From assembly GCA_022414725.1 (NCBI GenBank), contig CM039466.1, positions 38,323,626 to 38,387,625 on the forward strand: a DNA stretch of 64,000 bases, written 5' to 3'. The stretch is from Microglena sp. YARC. Lineage: Eukaryota; Chlorophyta; Chlorophyceae; Chlamydomonadales; Chlamydomonadaceae. Below the pieces are notes generated by a model that saw nothing but the letters and a program-made list of their open reading frames with translations, was not told the origin of the DNA and made no database searches. Position 1 is the first letter of the stretch. Every line of letters starts with the position of its first letter. Shown here piece by piece: positions 41,986 through 52,228 of the stretch. The position numbers and the translations under genes were made by a program.

Positions 41986-43450
41986 GTCTTGACTTGGAAT
42001 TAATGGGTTTTGGGTACAGGATACTATGTTTTACTAAGCTGAGTTCCGAATTCTCCGTGATTTGGGGAGAATTCGTACCAATTTGGGATGAATCCAGGTC
42101 GTAATTTGCTACATAGGCTTCGTAAAATGCTTTGGGGATGAATCCAGTTCGTAAATTGATCATAGGCTTCGTAACAGGCTATGGGGATTCTCGATCTACG
42201 AACGTCCCCTCGTAATTTGCTAATTGGGCTTCGTAAAATGCTTTAGATGATATACAAAACTTTACTAAGGGTCCTCATGACATATTACGAGGGGGGTTCG
42301 TAGATTTTCACTTTACGATACCTGTCCGAGAATTAGCAAGTTCGTAAAATGCTGTTTTATTCATAGTGATACCACTGCTGCGCTGCGCAACTTTGTGTTC
42401 CATCGTTGCTTACAGCTGCGAAGGTAACCTCATTCTTTATGCATGCTTGCTGAAGCAGCCGAGCACACTACAGAGTACCGCACTCAGCAATTCACTGTCA
42501 TGAATACCTATAGCCTAACTGCCTGACTCATGTCTTGGCAATTCAGTGTGTGTTGCTGCAGCACTCTACATCCACAACACCCCAGCACTGCAAAAACAAA
42601 CATCTGTTTGTTTTTACTGTTTTCTTGCAGATGTGTATGTACTATTTGGTCACTTTAGAGTTTATGTACCACCTGTATTTTAATAACAAATGAAACATCC
42701 ACGTGTTGTGTGCGTGAGTGCTAAGTTATTACATGTCGGTTGGTGGGTTTTGTTTGGAGCTCATTCATTTCACATACACACATGATTCCCATGCAAGCTT
42801 CACCTTGTTGACCCGCATTCATTTCACATACTCACATGATTCACATGCAAGCTTCACCTTTCCGACCCTTTCCCTGAAGTACATGATGTGCAGTCTTTGG
42901 GTCTACTGCCCCTTTCATGACCATCAGTGACGTACAACTCCAATCGTGTGAAGATGGTGAATGGGTACGCAGTCATATTAGACTGTTGAGCGGGATACTT
43001 ATGGTTGATTTTGCCTTCATCTTTAGTGATAACTACCGCTTATGTAGTTCAAGTAGGAATATTGAGTGGTTTGGATTCACCGAATTATGGCAAGATTGAA
43101 CACCACATTTTGGTAAGACGGTCCAAGAGTAGTGCCTACGAGGTCTGAATAACAATTTACCCTCTCATTGTCCTGAATGTCATTTGTTGAGGTCACTGGA
43201 GTTGGATAGATTTGGACTACGTGTAGGCGTGGAGTAGGTAGATGTGGAGGCAGATGTGAAGTGAGGTGCCATTTTGAACTTTACCGAACTGCGCTGTGCT
43301 GCACTGAACTGCCTTTTTCCCCTCCATACATGAACATGTACATAGGATAAATCAAACATTGATCTTGGAAGTATCGGTGTGGCCCCTGAGGATGTCATCC
43401 CATACTTTCTTGCTTTTCTAATTAATACTTATTTTCAGTATGAAAAAATG
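41748..43450 (+). repeat. 1.7 kb direct repeat, left copy
   Basis: It matches 52248-53951 with about six single-base differences and one 1-base indel (offset 10500, then 10501). It contains satellite, a TTCGTAAAATGC-rich repeat and about 1.1 kb of unrecognised DNA. It abuts the LINE 3' end after CAGTATGAAAA. Confidence 0.92.
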
Positions 43451-43535
43451 ATAACGCCTGGAGGGGCGTGGTGTTAAGGGGTCCCTCCCGTACGCCGCAA
43501 CTGGGGAAAGTCACCATGGCAGACATAGTAAGTGT
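43451..43535 (-). other. LINE 3' UTR and tail, shared with SINEs
   Basis: The last 35-40 bp (CCCTTAACACCACGCCCC, then TCCAGGCGTTATCATT) match the SINE 3' ends. Weaker similarity (CCATGGTGACTT/CGATGGTAGCTT, CCAGTTG) extends further up. Confidence 0.8.
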
Positions 43536-43895
43536 CACCCTCCAGGCGGGAGGGACTCCTTCATGCGACGTGTGGCAAGAATGCTGGTACAGGAGGCGGT
43601 AGATTCTCTGTGCAGCTTAGAGATGAGTTTGTCTACGTGTTCGCGACTGATCCCTAAGGTGGAGAGATTGGTAATAGTTGGGATTGGTATGGTACCAGTG
43701 GTACCTATGGTGAAGACTAGGTAGTGTACAAGGAATCCTTGTTGTTGAAGGATACGTTGGAGCTCCTTATGCTGAACGCTCTTTTCCTGGAATTTGAGTT
43801 GGTGGTTAATGTCTGAGCAGTAGCCCAGTTCAACTAGGTAGGCTTTTCTTGGTTTGGATTCGTCGTCAATGAGGAGGAGATCAGGCCTGTATTTA
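43536..43895 (-). CDS. LINE restriction-like endonuclease (REL) domain, after an in-frame TAG
   Basis: The same frame as the RNase H reading frame reopens after TAG (43896-43898) and runs 119 codons to TGA at 43536. It shows YRPDLLLIDDE, then VELGYCSD, then KFQEK. These are the RPD, acidic and lysine elements of the PD-(D/E)XK fold used by early-branching LINEs to nick target DNA. The zinc motif and RHN motif that precede this domain in the family lie just upstream of the TAG. The simplest reading is one domain split by a point mutation; readthrough is possible. Confidence 0.8.
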
Positions 43896-43897
43896 TC

Positions 43898-45652
43898 CTA
43901 TGTGGCTTGGGGAAGATCAGGGGGTTTGAGGGTGGCTGGGGGTCTTGTGGGAATGTCGGAGGTCGCTTCACAAGTGCCTGCATCCATGTACATGGGGAGA
44001 GCCCCCAGAGCTCCTTTGGCTACTGCCTTTTGGATGAGTTGGACCGCCTTATTATGTCTGTTAATATACATTCCTTTGAAGACAGGGTGGCTGCACCCAG
44101 CAAGAATATGGCCAGCTCCGTCCTGTGCTCTGCGACAAAGAGGGCAGTTATCATCAGAGGGGGGGCTAGTGCTAGTACCATAGGGGCGTTTGTATCTGTA
44201 CGCCAATTTCCTAGTCCATAAGCGTCCCCACCGAGCCTTGTGGATTTGTATTTTTTGCCACCATTTCATGTCGGTGGATTGCCAGAAACGATTACTAGCC
44301 TGAGGGAGGAGGAAGGGGTTGGCTTGCTCCCACATGGAGGAGTATATGCCCGTGGTGTTGGCATGCCCGGTGTGCAGGGGGGTGGGGAGGTTAGCCTTGA
44401 TACCCTTGGTGAGATTGTTGGCCGGGTGCCGGGGGGGCTGGTCCCCATTAATAGATTTGGGGGGCTGGACAGACGGCCAGTGCATATTGAGGTGCGCATG
44501 TTCCCCTGTTTTAACTGGCCCAATTACATTGTATCCTGTCGTCGCTTCTTTCGCGAGCGTGTCTGCCTCGTCATTCCCTATGATTCCTGAGTGAGATCGG
44601 ACCTTAAGCAGGCGCGTGGTAGCAGCAGCGTTGTGTCTGTTGATAATGTGGATGGCGATGTCTTGCAGGAGGTCACGGTGTTTGTTTTCCCGGGTCCCGC
44701 TGGGATGGTAAATTTGCAGGTTAATAAGCTGCAAGGAACATAAGCTGTCGGAGTAGATGGTGAGTTCTTCATCTATTTCGGAGTGTATGAGTGCTTGTTG
44801 GATTGCCACGAGTTCGGCGCGATTGATGTCGGCAGTGATGCCCTGTCCGCCAGGGTCTATGCGGAGGCAACGTGAAGCGGCCCTGGGGGAGTATACGCCT
44901 GCCCCTAGGCGGAGGACGCCGTCTTTGTCTATGATGGCACTTCCATCTGTGTATAGAGCGAGGCCTGGTGCTTGTAGGATAGCATGTGTGCACGGGAGCA
45001 CGGGGGGTGTTATGGGTGTGGGGTCTATCTGCATGGGGGTGGGTTGTTGTGCCCAGGTCTTAAGGAGGGAGCTAAGTGCCTTGGGTAGGTGGGTGGTAGG
45101 AAGGCCCAGTTGGGAGGGGGGGGGACCTGGTCGTGGGATGGAAGTGGCCCCCATGTCCCTCATGGTTTGGGCCCTTGTGGTGGGTGGGTTGTGGAGGTAC
45201 TTGGCATGGCCAGCTGGGTTTGAGATGGCAATGAGTTTGTAGGTTCCTCTGTGTCTCTTGGCAGGGTTGAGTTTTCCCCCCGTCCAGATTAGGGAGGGGG
45301 TGAGGGGTTTGGCCTTGGGAGGCAGAGTGGCTAGTTCCATAGCCCATGGGTGATTTAGGAGGGCGTTATGGGCATATGTGGGTTTGTGTGGGACCAAGAG
45401 AATGGTGCACGCGGGAATATCAAGGGTGTGAGCATGTATGGCAATGCCTAGTGCCCATCGAACAGCCTTGTGGGCCTCTTCAGGGTTCTGGCTGGTGAGG
45501 TGTGTGTTTCCCCCGTACCAAGGTTGGGTGTAGCAGTGGGGTCCTAAGCCAAACAGTTGGCCAATGGGGGTGGGGGTGTTGCCCATGGGGAGGTGGGGAC
45601 TCATTAGGAGGGGTGATGTGTCAAGGTCCGTTGTCATCCCCAGGGTGGACAT
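43898..45652 (-). CDS. LINE RNase H and zinc-motif region
   Basis: The open frame can be extended in phase upstream to about 45900 (GQCVGHIPLSQLHLLHHRY...), so 45652 is not the true start. RNase H residues are visible: YTDGSA (D), INRAELVAIQQ (E), IYSDSLCSL (D), and RSHSGIIGNDEAD (H and D). C-x2-C-x8-H-x4-C (CPLCRRAQDGAGHILAGC) and RHN follow, the usual prelude to REL. RNase H degrades the RNA strand during target-primed reverse transcription. It ends at TAG, after which REL continues. Confidence 0.85.
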   Translation of the reverse strand: MSTLGMTTDLDTSPLLMSPHLPMGNTPTPIGQLFGLGPHCYTQPWYGGNTHLTSQNPEEAHKAVRWALGIAIHAHTLDIPACTILLVPHKPTYAHNALLNHPWAMELATLPPKAKPLTPSLIWTGGKLNPAKRHRGTYKLIAISNPAGHAKYLHNPPTTRAQTMRDMGATSIPRPGPPPSQLGLPTTHLPKALSSLLKTWAQQPTPMQIDPTPITPPVLPCTHAILQAPGLALYTDGSAIIDKDGVLRLGAGVYSPRAASRCLRIDPGGQGITADINRAELVAIQQALIHSEIDEELTIYSDSLCSLQLINLQIYHPSGTRENKHRDLLQDIAIHIINRHNAAATTRLLKVRSHSGIIGNDEADTLAKEATTGYNVIGPVKTGEHAHLNMHWPSVQPPKSINGDQPPRHPANNLTKGIKANLPTPLHTGHANTTGIYSSMWEQANPFLLPQASNRFWQSTDMKWWQKIQIHKARWGRLWTRKLAYRYKRPYGTSTSPPSDDNCPLCRRAQDGAGHILAGCSHPVFKGMYINRHNKAVQLIQKAVAKGALGALPMYMDAGTCEATSDIPTRPPATLKPPDLPQAT

Positions 45653-45912
45653 AGCTTGGTGTATGGCAGGGGAGACATTGGAGATGGTAGTGTCTTTGTG
45701 CTGTGATAGGAGGGTGGCTACGTCTCCAGCGAAGGTTCCTGTGCTGTGGAGGGTCCAGAGGTGGGGAGAGTGTGCCTTGGTGGTATGGTATCTGTGGTGG
45801 AGGAGGTGGAGTTGGGAGAGGGGTATATGACCGACACATTGGCCTGTTGGTGAGTAGATGTAGGTGGTGTCTCCGTTGTTGAGTTGGGGAGGGAGGTGGT
45901 GGTACCTGTCAT

Positions 45913-48900
45913 TCAGTGTACCAGCCTGTATGTGGTATTTGCCGGGGGGTGGATATCCCAGTCTGGGTGGTGGTCTGCCGTGTTAATGATGAGGTTTTGC
46001 CTGAGTTCGCTATACCATTTGGCATCAAACTCTCCTCCCTCCGCCCACTGTCCTTGTTGTTGGAGGTTAGTGAGGTGGAGGTCTTGTCTGGGTGGAATGG
46101 AGGGGGAGGGGGCTTTGGGGGTAGTTTCAGTGTTGTAGGCATGGAGGAGTTCCTGAAATCTTGTGGGGCCAACCAGCAGGGTAATTTGTTCCTCTGTGAG
46201 ATGGACGGGGGACCAAGTGACCACAATGGAGGTGGCAGAGGAGTAGGTGTGGGAATGCACGGGGAGGCCAGCAGATATGTAACAAGGGAGATGGTGGCAG
46301 AGAATGGTGCATGGGGCTTTCTGGACCCTCCAATATCTGTGATGGGGGGTTTCTCGAGGTTCGTTAGCCTTCCTCTTTTGGGCTCTGAAGCCCAGGAGGT
46401 GGGTCAGGCTGTGTTGGTTTCCATATAGGAGGTGGAGGAGCTTGGCTGGGGTTGGGGGAGCAAGAAGGTCTGGGGTAGAGACAGCATGCACCAGGTCGTC
46501 GGGGGAGCTGTTCTTACGGATGGTGTGGTGTTTATAGTAGGAGGCGTCAGTACATTTGTGGGTGTCATTTCTGATGAATTGCATTCTGGCAGTCCAAGCA
46601 ATCTTGGGGTCAGTGCTCCAGGCTTGAGCATACTTGGTGGGGTGAAGATAGGACTCTCTGGCCCACCACATGTGTGCATTGGAGGCAGGGATCTCCTCGG
46701 TATTATGCGTGGGGGGCTGTGTTGTGGTTGGGGTAAGGATGCCGGCACTGGGGGTCAAGGGTCGGGGCAGTATGGGGGCGGTGTCCCAGTTGTTAAGGTG
46801 GTGGCTGATAGTATATGTGGAGAACTTGGTAATGTGCCGTTGGGGAATGCGTAGGTGTATGGGGAGGGTCCTCGATGCCAAGGGCAGGGGGCTGTGGCAG
46901 GAGTAGGGTTGAGGTGGGCTTCCAGGTGGGGGTGGAGAGCACAGGTGTAGGCTGAGTCTGTTGAGGGCAACTTTATGCCTAGTGGAGACTCTGGTGCCAT
47001 AGGTGTGCGAGAGGGTATTGGATGGGATGATTGTGGTCCCATCAGGGCTCACAATGTCAGCTAAGGAAGTAATGCCCAAGGGGATGAGGGTTTTGAGAAG
47101 GTTGGGGGGAATGGTGTGTTGGGGTAAGTCCGGGAGGGAGTCTTGAAGGGGGTTGAGTAGGGTTTCATCCTCCATATGGATTTGGATGGAGGCTCTTTTG
47201 AGGATGTGCATTTGCCTGGCCAAGGTAAAGTATTGAAGTGTGTGGCTGGGCAAGGTAAGAGGATCCATACCCTGGAGTATAGTAGCTTCTTTGTGGAGGA
47301 GGGCTGTAGTGAGCCTGCCTAGTTTCCCCGTGTCATTGAGGGACCTAGTGAGGTGGGCTGCTGTAATTTGAGCATAGTCCACCATTAGGGAGGGGATACC
47401 CAATCCTGCCTGTCCCAAGGGGAGGCAGACACTAGCAGTTGGGAATGAGGGGTGTAGGTCACAGCATTTTTTAGCCAGGGTCCATAAGGCCTTGTCTAAG
47501 ATGCCTATATCCGAGTAGCTGTAGGGTGCTACGGTCATAGGGTAGGTGATGGCAGGCTTAATACACGTGGTGATGAGTCTGAGACATTGGAGAGGGGTGG
47601 CGCCTTTTGGTTTGGCAGTGGTGAGGATTTGGTGTCCTTTACTATGTATGAGGGCCAAGGCTTGTTTCATGAGGGGTCTCCAGTTTAGGGAGAGGCTAAC
47701 CGGCACCCCTAGATACTTGTATGGTTCATTTGGGGGAAGGTATGTAGCCCATGTGTCGTTAATGAGGATGGTGTTGTGGAGAAGTTTGGTTAGGGCCTTG
47801 TGGTTGGTGGGATCCTTGGGGTGGGAGCCATGCAATATGCCAGTGATCATGCATTTACCCCCGTTAAGAGGAATCCCAGACCAAGTACTGAATTGTTGCA
47901 CTTTAAGGCATTGTACCTTGAGGTTGTCTGCTGTGTTAGTGACCACACTGGTGTCATCAGCATATCCTAGGCTACCTGTTTTATTTTGGTCAGTATTGGA
48001 TGTTGAGGTTATGCCTTGCTTGTATCCTCTGCCCCCGGCTTGTAGCCATCTGAGGAGAGGTTCGATGAAGATGATGAAGAGTAGGGGGGAGAGGGTGTCA
48101 CCTTGGATGGTGCCTCTTGTGATTCGAATTGGTTTGCCTTGAGTGTTGTTGAGGTACATGTGGGTAGTAGCCCCGTTGTAAATTCCTTTCACTGTTTCAA
48201 TGACATCTACCGGGATTCCAAGGTCATACATAGTTTGGAGCAGCTTGTCATGGTCCACCATATTAAAGGCAGATGAGAAGTCAAAGTAGGCAGCAAACAG
48301 GTCTCTTTTTGAGTGGGCCGCATCCTCGATGTCATGTAGGAGGTGGGTGAGCTGTCTATGGGTGCTTCTGTTCTGTCTGAATCCCTCTTGGGAGTCACTG
48401 AGGACTTGGTATTGGTCCAAGTATTTGGACATCACTGTTGTAACCATGTTAGTCCACAATTTACCCATCGTGTTGTTGAGGCCAATAGGTCTGTAGTGGT
48501 TGGCTTGGGTGGGGTCTCCTTTCTTGTAAAGCATGATGGTGTTGGAGGTCTTCCAGCAAATGGGGGTGTAGCCGGTGATCCACATAAGCCCAAACATTTT
48601 ATGTATGGTGTGGTGCCAAGACCATGGGAGGCAGGTTAGTAGTTCATTGGGGATTCCGTCTGGGCCAGCCTGTTTGCTTTTTGCTACTTGTTGGATGCAT
48701 GTTTGGTAATTAGAGAACTCCATGAGGTAGGGTAGGATGGGGTTGGAGTGTTGGTGGGGTTGGGCCTTGGTTTCTAGGGAGAATGTGTCTAGCAGGGAGG
48801 CCCATGGAGGGGGGGCGGTCTGTCTGTCCTGGGGTAAGTATTTGCCGGTGCACGTGTGGTGAGGGGGGGCCATCAAGTGTCCCATGTGCTCCCCCAAGAT

Positions 48901-49515
48901 GTCCAGGAGGTCATTAGTGGACGTTTTGTGTTGGCCAGTGGTGGGGTCTTGGAGGGTCTGGGGTGACGTCGGAATATCAGAGGTTTTGAAGATGTTTCTG
49001 TGGGCTTGTTTAGGTTTTTTTGATAGTTGGGTCATGAAGGCTGCTTTGCCAGTGGCGGTAGCTGTTTGTCTGCTGTTTGTGAGAATTCTCCGGAGGGCAG
49101 GGAGGGCCTCATCGAGGGATATATTGATTGCAGCCAAGAGTGAGGCATGGTCTGAGGCAAGCTGGATATGGGTGAGGGTGGTAGGATGGTTATGGCATGT
49201 TTCTAGGAGAGAAGAATGGGCGGTGTGGTAGGAGTTGGGGTCGGTGGTTAGGAGTTTTCTGTACGTCTTAAGTTGTTGGATATGGGAGTTGATTTTGGCG
49301 TGGGCTTTGCTCTTCTTTCTGTCAAGGAAGTGCCCTGGGATTTGGTTCCTGGTAGGGCAGGTTTCAAACATAGTGGTGAGGGCCATCCTAATAGGTTCCA
49401 TAATCTGGTTGCTGAGATGGTCGAGGTCTAATTCTTTTGCAAGGAGAGTGTGTTTGACTTGGTGGAGGTGGGATGGGAGGGAATTGTCTCCTATGAGGTT
49501 GGTGGCCTGGTCCAC
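45913..49515 (-). CDS. LINE reverse transcriptase region
   Basis: A 1200-codon open frame. Reverse transcriptase blocks appear in order: AGPDGIPNELL, HYRPIGLNNTMGKLW, EGFRQNRSTHRQL, YFDFSSAFNMVDHDKL (block A aspartate), GTIQGDTLSPLLF, GYADD (catalytic pair), GGKCMITG and YKYLGVPVS. All look intact. The roughly 280 residues before the RT link to the endonuclease region; the long C-terminal part has no motif I recognise. It ends at TGA, one frame away from the RNase H frame, so a single-base change near 45915 separates two parts of what was probably one protein. Confidence 0.92.
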   Translation of the reverse strand: MDQATNLIGDNSLPSHLHQVKHTLLAKELDLDHLSNQIMEPIRMALTTMFETCPTRNQIPGHFLDRKKSKAHAKINSHIQQLKTYRKLLTTDPNSYHTAHSSLLETCHNHPTTLTHIQLASDHASLLAAINISLDEALPALRRILTNSRQTATATGKAAFMTQLSKKPKQAHRNIFKTSDIPTSPQTLQDPTTGQHKTSTNDLLDILGEHMGHLMAPPHHTCTGKYLPQDRQTAPPPWASLLDTFSLETKAQPHQHSNPILPYLMEFSNYQTCIQQVAKSKQAGPDGIPNELLTCLPWSWHHTIHKMFGLMWITGYTPICWKTSNTIMLYKKGDPTQANHYRPIGLNNTMGKLWTNMVTTVMSKYLDQYQVLSDSQEGFRQNRSTHRQLTHLLHDIEDAAHSKRDLFAAYFDFSSAFNMVDHDKLLQTMYDLGIPVDVIETVKGIYNGATTHMYLNNTQGKPIRITRGTIQGDTLSPLLFIIFIEPLLRWLQAGGRGYKQGITSTSNTDQNKTGSLGYADDTSVVTNTADNLKVQCLKVQQFSTWSGIPLNGGKCMITGILHGSHPKDPTNHKALTKLLHNTILINDTWATYLPPNEPYKYLGVPVSLSLNWRPLMKQALALIHSKGHQILTTAKPKGATPLQCLRLITTCIKPAITYPMTVAPYSYSDIGILDKALWTLAKKCCDLHPSFPTASVCLPLGQAGLGIPSLMVDYAQITAAHLTRSLNDTGKLGRLTTALLHKEATILQGMDPLTLPSHTLQYFTLARQMHILKRASIQIHMEDETLLNPLQDSLPDLPQHTIPPNLLKTLIPLGITSLADIVSPDGTTIIPSNTLSHTYGTRVSTRHKVALNRLSLHLCSPPPPGSPPQPYSCHSPLPLASRTLPIHLRIPQRHITKFSTYTISHHLNNWDTAPILPRPLTPSAGILTPTTTQPPTHNTEEIPASNAHMWWARESYLHPTKYAQAWSTDPKIAWTARMQFIRNDTHKCTDASYYKHHTIRKNSSPDDLVHAVSTPDLLAPPTPAKLLHLLYGNQHSLTHLLGFRAQKRKANEPRETPHHRYWRVQKAPCTILCHHLPCYISAGLPVHSHTYSSATSIVVTWSPVHLTEEQITLLVGPTRFQELLHAYNTETTPKAPSPSIPPRQDLHLTNLQQQGQWAEGGEFDAKWYSELRQNLIINTADHHPDWDIHPPANTTYRLVH

Positions 49516-49659
49516 CAGTCCCTGATGGTTTGGGTGTGTTCCATGAAGAAGGTAGTGTGCGTTTCTTCAATGGCCTTTCTAGTGGCGTTCATGGAGGCCT
49601 TGCTGACGGGGGGTGACTAGTTGTTGGGGTCTAGGAGGGGGGGTGTCAGTCAATGTCAG

Positions 49660-50420
49660 GGGTATGGGAATGTAAATAGGGGGGATAATTTGGTGAAGGG
49701 CCATATGGTCTAGGTATCCTCCGACCTCCCTGGTCTTTTCACTAATATGGGGTGAAGGGGGTTGGGGCAAGGGGAGATGAGGATGTCATCGATTCTGCTG
49801 TGGTGCTCGAGGTTGCCTTCCTAGTAGCAATGGAAGGTGGGTGCTCTAGTGGAAGGGTTGGTGGGGTGGAGGTTGAGTTGGGAGCACATAGATATGTGAT
49901 GTTGGTCTGTGTGGGAAGTGGCGTGGGTAGATCTATCTGAGGGAAAGAGGGTTGCATTCCAATCCCCTCCACAGAGTGTGGTGTGATTGGGCTTTTTGGT
50001 GTGAGTCCCGATGTATGTATAGGCGGCTTGCCGTTGCTGGGGTTGGTCGTGGGGCATGTAGACGCCTATGATGTGTGTAGGAGTTGGGGTGGTTGAGCCG
50101 AAGGTGATGTGCACCAGGCAACCAGCCAGGTCTGCATTGACTTCATGGTGGACGGGGGGCCTAATTGCTTGTGGGTGAGGATTATGACCCCTCCTTTACC
50201 GTGGTTGTTGTCCGGGGTTTTGGCCACACTACTGTGGTGAAGGGAGTATTGGGGGAGTTCCTTCTTGATGAATTGAATGAAGGAGAGGCAGGAGAGCAGT
50301 TTGGTTTCTGAAAGAATAGCCACATCAGGTTTGTGGTCTAGGATGTGATTGAGAATTAGCTCCAGGAGCTCCTCAGCCCTCTGCAGTTGAGGAGTAGAAA
50401 ATGTATGTTATCCATGTAGT
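49660..50420 (-). pseudogene. LINE AP-type endonuclease (APE), frameshifted
   Basis: APE motifs occur in the right order but in different frames: NIHFLLLNCRGL, then PDVAILSETKL (catalytic E), GVYMPH, GGDWNAT (D and N), HSRIDDILIS and YLDHMALHQ (D-H). At least two frameshifts and one or more TAG codons interrupt it. In intact elements this enzyme nicks the target to prime reverse transcription. Confidence 0.8.
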
Positions 50421-50521
50421 AGTCTTGGGGTGACTGGGCATGGTGGGTGGGTTGTTGGGCAGGTCCATTATCCTTAGGGGTAAAAGGAATGGTTGGTTTA
50501 AAGCATGTTTGTTTGAGCTTC

Positions 50522-52228
50522 TTAGCCTGTTGGGGGGGGGGGGGCTCCCTTGGAATTGGTGGTGGTCGAGGTGGGGGGAAAAAAGTTGTGGATTGCTGTT
50601 TGTTTGAGTTTAATGTTGGGGCCCAGGTTTTGCGAGTGTTTCAGATGCTTGCTGGGGTGCCTGATATTTTTTGTGGTGGGGGGGTGCTCTGTGGTACCAC
50701 GTTTTTTCAGGTTGGTGATAGTTGAAGGGGCAGCATCTCCTGTATCGCAGTCCATTTGCGTGTTGGGGGGGGATGTGCGATCGGGCGGGCTGGCGTCCTT
50801 CATCATGGTATCTTCTATGTTGGGTTGTGAAGGCATGGGTTTTGTAGGAGTTGTAGTAGGGGTTGTGTCTATAGTATCCATCGTCGCAACGTCAAGATGG
50901 TATTGGGGGTCCAAAAATCTCATGTCTGCGCTCTCTTTTTTAAGGATGAAGATGTTCCCATATAGGGCCTGCCAGGCTCCCGGTGTGGAGTCCAAGGGGA
51001 TTGGCGAGAGGTTTTCTGAGTCTATCCAATACCAGATGTTATGGTATTTTTTTAGACAACCAGCATGTTTATAGGCGATTGGGAGGGGGGTGGTAAAGTG
51101 CAAGAAACATTTACTGTGTCCTTGCAGACGTTGGAGGATTTGGTCTTTGCTACTGCCAGGTAGGATCCCAAGGTTGTAGGGTTCATCATGGATAAGGTCG
51201 TGCGGGTTTGGGTGTTCCGGATTATAATCAGGTTGTACGATTCGGTGAAGTATTCCCATCTGGGGGCATTCGGTGTGCATGTAGGCCTGCATCAGCATAT
51301 TAGTAAAATTCCCCCTGCGAGGGATGAAGTGGTTAGGCCAAACACACAGGTCATTACGGGTTGCCTTGAGTATCCGGTGATGTCTCTCCCCAAATTTGAA
51401 TATTTTTTCTGTGTTGACATATGGTCCACCGAGGTAGGCATTGATGGCGTGCACATGGCAGTGGCATCGAATTTGTTTCTCAATGTATGGTAGGATAGCA
51501 CTCAGGGTTGGGTCTAAGGCAACATCTCCCATGTCGCAGTCCATTCGTGTGTTTGGGGGGGAGGTGCGTTGGGGTGAGCTGGTGTCCTCCATCATGGTAT
51601 ATTCCATGTTGGTTAGCGTAGGCATTGAGTTCGGAGGGGTTGTATCTTTGGTAACAGCCGACGCATTTCCAAGCTGGAATTGGGGGTCCAAAAACCTCAT
51701 GTCTGCGCTCTCATCTTTAAGGATGAGGATTTGCCCATATATGGCCTGCCAGGCGCCCGGTGTGGAGTCCAAGGGGATAGGCGAGAGGTTTTCTGAGTCT
51801 ATCCAATACCATGTGTTATGGTATTGTTTGAGGCAGCCGGCATGTCCATATGCGGTTGGGAGGGGGGTGGTAAAGTGCAAGATACATTTATTATGTCCTT
51901 GTAGACGTTCCAGGATTTGTTTTTTGCTGCTACCAGGTAGGATTCCAAAGTTGTAGGACTCATCAGAGGAAAGGTTGTGGGGATTGGTGAGTTCAAGGTT
52001 ATAATCGGGTTGTGCAATTTGGTGGAGTATGCCCATCTGGGGGCATTCAGTGTGCATGTAGGCCTGCATCAGCAAATTTGAAAAATTTCCCGCTGGGGTG
52101 AAGTGAAGCGGCCTAACACCCAGGTCGCTACGGGGTGCTTTGAGTATTTGGTGATGTCTCTCCCCAAATTTGATAATTTCCCCTGTGTTGACATGTGGTC
52201 CACCGAGGTAGGCATTGATGGCGTGCAC
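50522..52228 (-). CDS. LINE ORF with duplicated cysteine-protease-like domain and PIP-box-like motif
   Basis: The 568-codon frame continues a few codons upstream to the broken 5' end. Two paralogous domains (about residues 1-185 and 255-435) each carry C-x-VHAINAYLGG, YMHTECPQMGIL and WYWIDSENLSPIPLD. A Cys followed by HAIN and a later H-x2-WYWIDS fit a papain-like cysteine protease (Josephin/OTU-like layout), and Dualen is known to carry a cysteine protease. The protease assignment is inference; the duplication is plain. The tail is basic and Pro/Thr-rich and contains QTAIHNFF (about 543-550), a canonical Q-x2-I-x2-F-F PCNA-binding pattern. The frame ends in a C run that shifts it relative to the APE region. 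Confidence 0.75.
   Translation of the reverse strand: MHAINAYLGGPHVNTGEIIKFGERHHQILKAPRSDLGVRPLHFTPAGNFSNLLMQAYMHTECPQMGILHQIAQPDYNLELTNPHNLSSDESYNFGILPGSSKKQILERLQGHNKCILHFTTPLPTAYGHAGCLKQYHNTWYWIDSENLSPIPLDSTPGAWQAIYGQILILKDESADMRFLDPQFQLGNASAVTKDTTPPNSMPTLTNMEYTMMEDTSSPQRTSPPNTRMDCDMGDVALDPTLSAILPYIEKQIRCHCHVHAINAYLGGPYVNTEKIFKFGERHHRILKATRNDLCVWPNHFIPRRGNFTNMLMQAYMHTECPQMGILHRIVQPDYNPEHPNPHDLIHDEPYNLGILPGSSKDQILQRLQGHSKCFLHFTTPLPIAYKHAGCLKKYHNIWYWIDSENLSPIPLDSTPGAWQALYGNIFILKKESADMRFLDPQYHLDVATMDTIDTTPTTTPTKPMPSQPNIEDTMMKDASPPDRTSPPNTQMDCDTGDAAPSTITNLKKRGTTEHPPTTKNIRHPSKHLKHSQNLGPNIKLKQTAIHNFFPPTSTTTNSKGAPPPPTG

Noticed and set aside
43896..49820. TAG codons inside the LINE taken as sign of UAG reassignment
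   Set aside because: Other breaks are frameshifts and a TGA, and the second PP2C module ends in TAG at a sensible place; decay of the LINE explains them.
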